A stretch of 64,000 nucleotides of DNA, from assembly GCA_965221175.1 (NCBI GenBank), contig OZ244867.1, forward strand, positions 1,302,001-1,366,000, read 5' to 3'. The translations under genes were made by a program, and so were the position numbers. The stretch is from JAJDZL01 sp965221175. Its GTDB lineage: Bacteria > Pseudomonadota > Gammaproteobacteria > Arenicellales > JAJDZL01. Below the pieces are notes generated by a model that did not search any database, was not told the origin of the DNA, and saw only the letters and a list, made by a program, of their open reading frames with translations. Below are positions 46,125-53,241 of the stretch, piece after piece (the first letter of the stretch is position 1; each line of letters begins with the position of its first letter).

Positions 46125-46372
46125 AGCAATACGAATGTTTTACGGTTTTCAAGGAATCGCTGAGAATTCTTGAATTGATGCGGTATAGCGGGATTATTTT
46201 CGGTACGAGAGGCAATTGCGTCTTGGTGGGAGTTTTCGAGGTGAGTATGCAGTACAATTTCGTTTCAGAGGCTTGTCGAATCCGGGTTGGCAAGTCAGAC
46301 AATTTGGACAGTTGCCAGCGCCGACAGAGCGACAGCATCAGAAATGAAATACACGGTGTGGGTGAAAATTAA
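46121..46372 (+). CDS. Small ORF coupled to the orphan module, immunity candidate (copy 2)
   Basis: An 83-residue frame beginning MKQYECFTVFKESLRILELM, with its ATG overlapping the stop of the orphan exoprotein frame. The first 46 residues are homologous to the ORF at 39242. The extra C-terminal part (about 25 residues, with RIRVGKSDNLDSCQ) arises from an insertion relative to copy 1. The next small ORF overlaps it by 29 bases. Function unknown. Confidence 0.4.
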   Translation: MKQYECFTVFKESLRILELMRYSGIIFGTRGNCVLVGVFEVSMQYNFVSEACRIRVGKSDNLDSCQRRQSDSIRNEIHGVGEN

Positions 46373-46583
46373 CATCACCATGGATCAGTTGGAATGCAGG
46401 GAATCCAATCGGTTGGAGCAGGTTCGGTTTTTTGGATTTCGATGCCTAAGGCAGGTGAGCCGGAACAGTATGGGAAAGGTGAAAGGCGAGACAATCCGCA
46501 TCGTGCTGCTGATTGGTTCGGGTGCTGGCCTCAGAGCTGATGTTAGGGCAACTGACTGTCATGGTTTTCCGATCTTCAACTGA
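46344..46583 (+). CDS. Second small conserved ORF (copy 2)
   Basis: A 79-residue frame (MKYTVWVKINITMDQLEC...) homologous to the ORF at 39421, with a four-codon insertion (DVRA-like) near the end. It stays open despite substitutions at all codon positions. Family unknown. Confidence 0.38.
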   Translation: MKYTVWVKINITMDQLECRESNRLEQVRFFGFRCLRQVSRNSMGKVKGETIRIVLLIGSGAGLRADVRATDCHGFPIFN

Positions 46584-46757
46584 CAACCGCAATCCATGCT
46601 GGGCGGTGGGCTGCGCAGGAAATAGTGACGGTTCACAGCGGCTGGGAATCATTGAGGACGGGTACTTGGAATTCTCCCATGCCATGAACCCAAGGACTGC
46701 ATTCACCTTATTGCAACACTGACAGAAGTGCGGGCACTGTACAGGAGAGAACAGAAT

Positions 46758-48548
46758 ATGACTGAAACAAGCCCCGGCACTCAGGACTTCAATTCATGGA
46801 AATTCTTTGCGACGGCAACCGTTGAAGATGTGAACAAACGCCTTGAAGCGGGCGGCGACTCGAATGATCGCGCTAAAAACGGTTTCACCCCACTGCATAT
46901 GGCTGCTGGATTCACCACAGACCCCGCAGTCATCATTACACTGTTGAACGCCGGCGGTAATGTGCGCTCACGCACCGACAGCGGAATTACACCGCTTCAT
47001 TCAGCTGCAAGATCCAGCAAAACGCCCCTGGTGCTGGAAATTCTGATTGATGCCGGTGCGAATCCGAATGCGAGAAACCACAATGGAATAACTCCTCTGC
47101 ATCGTGCGGCAGATAATAACCATAAAATTCCGGCGATCCTGGAAGTACTGATACGAAGCGGTGCCGATCCCAATGTACTTAATGATAACAAATACACCCC
47201 GTTGCACTGGGCAGCCAGCAATTCCCACGGTCCGGATGCCATTAATGTGTTGACCGAAGGCGGTGCCGACCCCAATCTGCAGGGTGTAACAGGATCGACG
47301 CCACTGCATATGGCGCTCGCCAATAATGTTGGCGTTTGGGGTAAGAATGGAATTTCCAATATTCCGGACGCGCTCATCCGGGCCGGATCCGATCCGAATG
47401 TACAGGACAATTACGGGAATACATCCTTGCATGCTGCAGCTGAAATTTGCAAGGCCCTGAGCATCTTTGAGATTCTGATTGAAGCCGGTGCGGATTTAGG
47501 CATTCGGAACATAGACGGCAAGACTCCGCTTCGGGCCGTGAGCCAGAAGAAAGACAAGCCGGAGCTTGTTGCATTTCTCAAAGAAGTCGAAGCGAAACAG
47601 AAGGCACGGCAGTCATCCAGCAACAAGGAGGTTGTGAAAGTTCCCGGCAGTGGAGTGGGAGCACCAGCGGCTGGCAGGAAAAGTCGGGATGCGGCTGAAC
47701 TGATCCCGGAGCAGCAGAAATTCAATACGATGGAGTTCTTCCGCTGGGCGAACGTCGAGGACGTAACGGCCTGCCTTCGGGCAGGCGGCGATCCGAATGT
47801 TTGCTGCGAGCGCGGCTTCACTGCGCTTTACAATGCCGCGGCGGCGACTGCCGAGCCGGCGGTGATTGATGCGCTGGTCAACGCAGGCGGCGATGTGAAT
47901 GCGCGCAATGACTGCGGCAATACGCCACTTCATGTGGCCGCCCGTCTCAGCAACGCACCTGAGGTGCTTGAAGCCCTGATTGAGGCCGGTGCGGATCCGA
48001 ATGCGCAAAACGGGATTGGCCAAACCCCTATGCACAAAGCGGCGGTTCGCATTCCGGGCAATCCAATGGTCATCGAAGTTCTGGCGAAAGCCGGTGCGGA
48101 TCCGAATGTTCGAACTCATGACGGTTTCACCCCCTTGATTGATGCGGCTTTGAACAGCAGGAACCCGGCGGTGATTGATGCGCTGGCGAAAGCCGGTGCA
48201 GACCCCAATCTGCAGGGGGCGGACGGATCCACCGCCTTGCACAAGGCACTCTGGGATAATGTTTTTGTTACGAGAAAGAACGGCAATGCAGGCATTCCGG
48301 AAGCACTCATCCGCGCGGGTGCGGACCCGAATGTACAGAACGATTTAGATAGAACACCTTTGTATATGGCAGCTATGAAATGTCACACCCTGGAAATCTT
48401 TGAGATTCTAATTGAAGCCGGCGCGGATCTCAGGAATCTCAGAACCCGTGACGGAATGGATCGCACTCCGCTTGATTACTTAAATACGTATAAAACAGCA
48501 ATTGCTGAGTATCTGAAAAAAGTCGAAGCGCAACAGCAATCAGGGTAG
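46758..48548 (+). CDS. Ankyrin-repeat protein (copy 2)
   Basis: A 596-residue paralogue of the ankyrin protein at 39825, with the same two-half plan and the same AGGAGA ribosome site. The N-terminal half differs in many repeat surface residues (for example NDRAKNGFTPLHMAAGF), while roughly 47845-48130 in the second half is almost identical at DNA level to copy 1, suggesting gene conversion. Variation concentrated in one half is what one would expect if that half recognises the divergent partner, but this is inference. Confidence 0.85.
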   Translation: MTETSPGTQDFNSWKFFATATVEDVNKRLEAGGDSNDRAKNGFTPLHMAAGFTTDPAVIITLLNAGGNVRSRTDSGITPLHSAARSSKTPLVLEILIDAGANPNARNHNGITPLHRAADNNHKIPAILEVLIRSGADPNVLNDNKYTPLHWAASNSHGPDAINVLTEGGADPNLQGVTGSTPLHMALANNVGVWGKNGISNIPDALIRAGSDPNVQDNYGNTSLHAAAEICKALSIFEILIEAGADLGIRNIDGKTPLRAVSQKKDKPELVAFLKEVEAKQKARQSSSNKEVVKVPGSGVGAPAAGRKSRDAAELIPEQQKFNTMEFFRWANVEDVTACLRAGGDPNVCCERGFTALYNAAAATAEPAVIDALVNAGGDVNARNDCGNTPLHVAARLSNAPEVLEALIEAGADPNAQNGIGQTPMHKAAVRIPGNPMVIEVLAKAGADPNVRTHDGFTPLIDAALNSRNPAVIDALAKAGADPNLQGADGSTALHKALWDNVFVTRKNGNAGIPEALIRAGADPNVQNDLDRTPLYMAAMKCHTLEIFEILIEAGADLRNLRTRDGMDRTPLDYLNTYKTAIAEYLKKVEAQQQSG

Positions 48549-48839
48549 CAGTCCATTCTGCTGGGAATACAGCCGCAGCAGTTTGCAGAAGAAAACAGTA
48601 GATGACTTGGAAATCGGCAACCTGCCGAAATTCGAAAAACACCACTGATGGCACCTGACATCATCAAATTCAGCGATCAGACAACATCAAATTCAATTGC
48701 TTTACGTAACAGGAATTTGATGAAACAGAACAAATCCGCTCGTCAGGTGTTGTATGGAGTGAGTGAAACTGGTACTACCCCGATAATGTAGAGACACATT
48801 ACTAATAGAGTAATCCAAAGATTTGGAGGAAAATCGAAG

Positions 48840-49145
48840 ATGAGTCAAGGGAACTATTCCGAGGAAATTAAGGAACATATATTATCGGAGCATGAAGCTG
48901 GGGTATCGGTGCGAGAGTTAGCGCGCAGATACGAGCCGTCGGCGACGACGATTCAAAATTGGAAACGTCAAGCCAAGGCGAAGGCGAGTGAATCGGAGCC
49001 AGGTGAGAGTGAAGTGGCGCAGTTGCGTCGCTTACAGCGTCGCAATCAGGAGTTAGAGCAGGAGAATGCGTTCTTAAAAAAAGCGGCAGCCTGGTTTGCC
49101 GCCGACAGCGGGATCCAGCGTGGTGGAACCGGGCGTACGAATTAA
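48840..49145 (+). CDS. IS3-family transposase OrfA
   Basis: A 101-residue DNA-binding subunit with a helix-turn-helix (SEEIKEHILSEHEAGVSVRE in part, ARRYEPSATTIQNWKR) and a leucine-zipper-like coiled coil (RRLQRRNQELEQENAFLKKA). The ribosome site GGAGG lies about 9 bases upstream. Ribosomes that slip -1 at the A-run make the OrfAB transposase. Confidence 0.92.
   Translation: MSQGNYSEEIKEHILSEHEAGVSVRELARRYEPSATTIQNWKRQAKAKASESEPGESEVAQLRRLQRRNQELEQENAFLKKAAAWFAADSGIQRGGTGRTN
49076..49083 (+). promoter_or_regulatory. Programmed -1 frameshift site of the IS3 element
   Basis: Seven A residues followed by G (codons TTA AAA AAA GCG in orfA). The orfB frame is -1 relative to orfA and is open from this point through to the orfB ATG, reading AWWNRAYELIEAQRKNFTIR, so slippage gives a continuous OrfAB fusion. 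Confidence 0.75.
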
Positions 49146-49177
49146 TCGAAGCGCAGAGGAAGAACTTTACGATCCGT

Positions 49178-50065
49178 TTGATGTGTCGGGTATTAGAGAT
49201 TTCAGAATCAGGTTATTATGCATGGCGAAACCGTAAGCCGAGTCCGCGTACGCAAGCCAATGAAAAGTTATTGGCGGCGATTCGTGGTGTATTGGTCGAA
49301 AGTGGTGGGACTTATGGTGCCCCCCGCATTGCTGCGCAGTTGTGTAAGAGTGGGGTCGAAGTGAGTGTAAATCGAGTCGCTCGATTGATGCAAAAGGCGG
49401 GATTATCGGCGTGTGCAGCTCGAATTTTTGTGCGTACCACCCGTTGCTCGGGTCGCGCGCACGGTATAGTAGACCGAGTGAATCGTGAATTTAACGTATT
49501 CGAGCTGGATCAGTTGTGGGTGGCGGATGCGACTTATCTGCATACGTTAGACGGTGTGTTGTATCTGGCGGTGGTGCAGGACGCTTGTAGCCGACGGATT
49601 TTGGGCTGGTCGATGAAAACCTGCCAGGACGTCGGTTTGATGAGTGAGGCCTTGCAGATGGCACTTCGAGGTCGGAGTTGCGAAGGGGTGATTCACCATT
49701 CGGACCAAGGGGTACAATACAGTTCGAAGGCCTTTCAAGCGTTGTGTCGAGTGCATGGGATCAAGCAGTCGATGGGCAGTGTCGGAGATTGTTATGACAA
49801 TGCGCAAGCCGAATCATGGTTTGCCACATTGAAGCGGGAATGCGTTTTGAAAACGGATCGTTTAAAGTCAGCGAAGGAACTAAGACAGCAAGTGATTCGG
49901 TATATCGAGTCTTGGTATAACACCCGACGATTGCATACGAGTCTGGGAAATAGGAGTCCAGTCGAGTATGAAGCGCAGCTGAAAAAAGCGCAACCAGAGG
50001 ATACCAGCGCCCTTAAGGGCGCTGGTATCCTCTCAAATCCTAACGTCTCTACCAAATTGGGGTAA
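49178..50065 (+). CDS. IS3-family transposase OrfB (DDE integrase core)
   Basis: A 295-residue catalytic subunit. An N-terminal HTH_21-type helix region (GGTYGAPRIAAQL) precedes the rve integrase core with the DDE triad: Asp in LWVADATYLHT, Asp in IHHSDQGVQYSS, and Glu in YDNAQAESWFATLK. The C-terminal block YNTRRLHTSLGNRSPVEYE is standard. The last 20 codons are formed by a perfect 36-bp palindrome, which is unusual for coding sequence. Confidence 0.94.
   Translation: MMCRVLEISESGYYAWRNRKPSPRTQANEKLLAAIRGVLVESGGTYGAPRIAAQLCKSGVEVSVNRVARLMQKAGLSACAARIFVRTTRCSGRAHGIVDRVNREFNVFELDQLWVADATYLHTLDGVLYLAVVQDACSRRILGWSMKTCQDVGLMSEALQMALRGRSCEGVIHHSDQGVQYSSKAFQALCRVHGIKQSMGSVGDCYDNAQAESWFATLKRECVLKTDRLKSAKELRQQVIRYIESWYNTRRLHTSLGNRSPVEYEAQLKKAQPEDTSALKGAGILSNPNVSTKLG
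49997..50032. terminator. Perfect 36-bp palindrome at the IS3 orfB 3' end
   Basis: The two 18-base arms are exact reverse complements, centred on CTTAAG, and GC-rich. No T-run follows, so it is not a classical intrinsic terminator. It could still stop or block transcription through the element in both directions, or form a cruciform near the right inverted repeat. It lies inside orfB. Confidence 0.45.
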
Positions 50066-50077
50066 GACTAAACACAT

Positions 50078-52267
50078 TCACTCAGTGCGCGCAAACAGTT
50101 CGGCCGTATTCAAGATGTCTGTTCCAGCAAGTGCCGAATTTTCCTGTATCAATTCCCAGACAGATTTACCTTGATCGTCAACCGTTCGTGGGTCGGCTCC
50201 GGCATTCACAAGGGCATTGATGATCTTCGGTTTCCTGCTAAATCCAGCTGCACACATTAATGGCGTCCAACCATTACTGTTGTGCCTGTCCAACTCGGCT
50301 CCGGCTCTAATTATCGCGTGAATAACCGCCGGATTGGGATTTGACGCAGCAGCGCGATGCAGCGGAGTATCACCGTTCTTGTCAAGTGCGTTTACATCGC
50401 ACCCTGTCCTCAGCAACATGTATGTAACAGCTGCGTTGCCATTCGATCCAGCAGCGCAATGTAACGGAGTTTCGCTGTCACTGTTAACAGCGTCAATATC
50501 ACATCCAGTTCTTAGAATTGCGTGAATAACGGATGGGTTGCGGTTATACCGGGCAGCACAGTGCAACGGAGTTTGTCCTTTTCTGTTACGCGCGTTTATA
50601 TCTGCACCGGCACTCAGAAGTCTGCTGATCACTTGTGGATTGCTATTGAATTCGGCGACGCGATGCAATAGGGTGTCTCCCGATTCGTCACGCAGGTTCA
50701 TATCCAATCCTGCTTTGCGCAAAAGGTCAAATATTTCTGGGTTGCTTTCGTTTTCAGACACGCAGTGCATCGGAGTTTCGCCATCTTTGTTGACCGCGTT
50801 CAAATCCGCGCCAGCATTCAGAAGCATTTGTATCACCAGTGGATTCCTGTTGTACTGAACAGCATTATGCAATGGAGTGTTGTCAGTCGTGCTCCGGGCA
50901 TTCAAATCCGCACCGGCATTCAACAGTATTTGGAGGACTTCCGGATTGTTGTTGAAACCGGCTGCATAATGAAGAGGAGTACGATCAATGATGTCTCTCG
51001 TATTTACATCGGGGCCGACTCGTAAAAGAATTTCAGTTATTTGTGAATTGACATTATCTAAAGCGGCGAAATGCAACGGAGTTCCACCATCCATTTCTCG
51101 CATGTGTGGGTTAGCGCCAGCATTCAAAAGCGTCTCAACAATCAAAGGATTTTCGTTTCCTCTAGCCGCCAGGATCAATGGAGTATCGCCCAACGTACCC
51201 TTCACATTCACATCGGTGCCCGCGTTCAATAGAATGTCAATGAATTCTGGATTCCTGTTGGAGAGAGCTGCAAGATGCAGTGGTGTACGGCCAAGTGCGT
51301 CGCGTGCGTTCGGATTGGCTCCAACTTCCAGCAGTCTATTTACAACTGCCGGAGCGTCGTTGCATTCAGCCGCCAGATGCAACGGAGTACCTCCACCTCT
51401 GGGCCGCAGTCTCAAGTCACCACCCGCGTCAACCAAAATCGAAATCATGTTCGGATTCTTGCTATGCATGGCTGCAATGTGCAATGCAGTCAGACCGAAA
51501 CGGTTCTGTAGGTGCAGGTCGGCCCCTCCCTTCAGAAGCGATTTGACTACATCAGGACTGTTTTCGGCTGCAATCGCAAGTTGCAGCGGAGTCTGCCTCG
51601 CTTCCAATCCCTTCGCTTCTATCTTTGCACCGGCTTTAACAAGAAAGTCAATAATCTTTGGATTTGCATTGCCCTCGGCTGCGTAATGCAGCGGCGTGAA
51701 GCCATAACGGTCAGATTTGTTCAGGCTGCATCCGGCTTTGAGCAAAACTTGGAGTACCTCCGGGTTATCATTTCCATAGGCCGCATGATGCATCGCTGTT
51801 GCATATGCCCGGTCGCGCAACTTCAGATCAGCACCCGCTTTGATGAGTGTCTCGATGACGGCAGGATTCCGATTGGATTCAGCGGCGATATGCAACACCA
51901 CCATGTCAAGATCTTCCCCTGCAGACAGGTTTGCACCCGCATTAAGCAGAGCATTGATCACTTTCGGGTTTTCATTGTTCTCAGCTGCATAGTGCAGCGG
52001 GGTTTTTTCCTGTATATTCATTGCCTCAAGATCAGCACCGAACTCCAAAAGCAGTTCAATTACTTCTGAATGCTCGTTGCAACCCGCTGCAAAATGCAAT
52101 GGCGTATCGCCATTGCTGCTACATTCATTCGGGTCGACACCTGAATTCAAGATCTGGATAATCTTGTCTGGATTCTGATTCGATCTGGCCGCAACATGCA
52201 ACATCAAATGGTTTTCAGTCACTTGCAATTCCAGAGGTTTACTGTTTTTTAAACTCAGTTTGCTCAT
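50078..52267 (-). CDS. Large all-ankyrin protein
   Basis: A 729-residue protein without signal peptide, consisting of about 20 consecutive ankyrin repeats from residue 20 to about 700 with short caps. The repeat is 34 rather than 33 residues, with consensus G.TPLHYAAE.N.NP.VI..LLNAGADLNAR, so one residue is inserted in the loop between the two helices. It lies opposite in direction to the two smaller ankyrin genes, separated from them by the IS3 element, and next to a third exoprotein scrap. Such a solenoid binds other proteins. Partner unknown: immunity to a lost module or a host-interaction effector are both conceivable. The minus-strand stop lies just 8 bases from the IS3 element. Confidence 0.9.
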   Translation of the reverse strand: MSKLSLKNSKPLELQVTENHLMLHVAARSNQNPDKIIQILNSGVDPNECSSNGDTPLHFAAGCNEHSEVIELLLEFGADLEAMNIQEKTPLHYAAENNENPKVINALLNAGANLSAGEDLDMVVLHIAAESNRNPAVIETLIKAGADLKLRDRAYATAMHHAAYGNDNPEVLQVLLKAGCSLNKSDRYGFTPLHYAAEGNANPKIIDFLVKAGAKIEAKGLEARQTPLQLAIAAENSPDVVKSLLKGGADLHLQNRFGLTALHIAAMHSKNPNMISILVDAGGDLRLRPRGGGTPLHLAAECNDAPAVVNRLLEVGANPNARDALGRTPLHLAALSNRNPEFIDILLNAGTDVNVKGTLGDTPLILAARGNENPLIVETLLNAGANPHMREMDGGTPLHFAALDNVNSQITEILLRVGPDVNTRDIIDRTPLHYAAGFNNNPEVLQILLNAGADLNARSTTDNTPLHNAVQYNRNPLVIQMLLNAGADLNAVNKDGETPMHCVSENESNPEIFDLLRKAGLDMNLRDESGDTLLHRVAEFNSNPQVISRLLSAGADINARNRKGQTPLHCAARYNRNPSVIHAILRTGCDIDAVNSDSETPLHCAAGSNGNAAVTYMLLRTGCDVNALDKNGDTPLHRAAASNPNPAVIHAIIRAGAELDRHNSNGWTPLMCAAGFSRKPKIINALVNAGADPRTVDDQGKSVWELIQENSALAGTDILNTAELFARTE

Positions 52268-52520
52268 GTCTCAATCGCCTTTGAGTCAGATAATTAGTGT
52301 CTGGCAGAAATTAATTATTATGACTGGCATTGGGTACTGAATTCGCTGGTTTTTTTGATTTACGCAGGGCATTCTGTAAAATTGGTTGCGACACAGCCGA
52401 TTTGCAAGCAATTGTGCCAAATCCGTTGTGATTGCCTCCGGTCAAGCAAAGCATAGGTAGCTATTCTCGTCAGAGCGGGCACATCCGGCTAGTGGTCAGT
52501 ATTTTTGACTGGTGCGTCAG

Positions 52521-52724
52521 GCGGCACATGACATGCAACTGCTTGCAGGCGAAGACATCCTGATCGCGGCGCTGGCGGACAGCAGCCGCACAACCTCATC
52601 ATCATGGGGGCTGTCGCTGGGTTTCGCCGCTGACGGCATCACGTTCGGAGCCGATCTGAGCCGCACCTCCGGTTCTTCCAGGATGTTCACCAACGCGGCC
52701 GTGACTGCCGGCGGCGACTTGCAA
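52521..52724 (+). pseudogene. Third exoprotein scrap (haemagglutinin shaft fragment)
   Basis: A 204-bp piece matching 36831-37034 of the giant exoprotein with scattered differences: AAHDMQLLAGEDILIAAL, LADSSRTTSSSWGLSLGFA, AVTAGGDLQ. Both ends are abrupt and unrelated sequence follows. It carries more substitutions than the copy 2 shaft (for example ADGITFGADLS for TDGITFGVDMS), so it is older or escaped gene conversion. It points to a third, now deleted, module. Confidence 0.85.
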
Positions 52725-53241
52725 AATTTCAACATCCGTCTGATTTTTCCAAAGCGACGATTGGATAACACCGCCTTATGCAAATTCGTCAAGCCTTCAT
52801 TAAATGTCTTAATTTGCGCATTTGTAGGCTTATTCTTTGAACGCCAAAATTTCATCACGAATCTATTACCGTTTAGCTGACCCTAAATTCAATACAGTTG
52901 AGTTCCGAAATTCACAACATGTGGTTTAGCCAAGAGGCTAAATGAAGTTTACTAATAATTGACATCCTGTTTGGCTCGCGAAGAATATCCTTTCAATTCG
53001 GCATACTCAGATAGAATGCACATCAGAAATCGTATTGGCAATGTGATTGCCCATTTGAAAGTAAAATTGAAATAAAACAAATTGATATCCAGTAAACAGG
53101 CACCGCGTTCGTTCTTCCGATGCCTCCGCAAACCTCGCAGTTCAATGCCAGTGAGTTTGAAGTGCACTTCTCAAGTTCCGTATTGGAATCAAGAATCATT
53201 GAATTCTATTTTATGACAAAAGAAAAAATCGTTTCAGCGGC
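52725..53241. other. Non-coding stretch after the exoprotein scrap
   Basis: About 517 bases with no recognisable gene. A 45-residue minus-strand piece (MMKFWRSKNKPTNAQIKTFN...) abuts the scrap at 52725 and could be the start of another gene that was cut there. A 71-residue minus frame at 52952-53167 is unrecognised. The promoter for the next gene should be near the right end. Confidence 0.35.

Larger units (their letters stand above)
42468..48632 (+). repeat. Segmental direct repeat, copy 2
   Basis: Second copy of the block at 35586-41690. It starts exactly at the transposase remnant (42468, GACATT) and ends with the shared tail after the ankyrin gene. Confidence 0.9.
48770..50070 (+). mobile_element. 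Intact IS3-family insertion sequence with 3-bp target duplication
   Basis: A 1301-bp element. The 26-bp imperfect terminal inverted repeats lie at 48770-48795 and 50045-50070, about 19 of 26 positions matching and sharing TACCCC and GTAGAGAC. It is flanked by AAC on both sides (48767-48769 and 50071-50073), the short target duplication typical of IS3 elements. It carries orfA and orfB with a slippery A-run between them. All parts look functional, so the insertion is probably recent. Confidence 0.9.

Noticed and set aside
50078..52267. Regular ~102-bp periodicity, considered as a CRISPR-like or satellite array
   Set aside because: The period equals 34 codons of ankyrin repeats and the units are diverged at DNA level; it is coding sequence.
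52952..53167. 71-residue minus-strand frame after the exoprotein scrap
   Set aside because: No recognisable domain, no ribosome site and no conserved neighbour.
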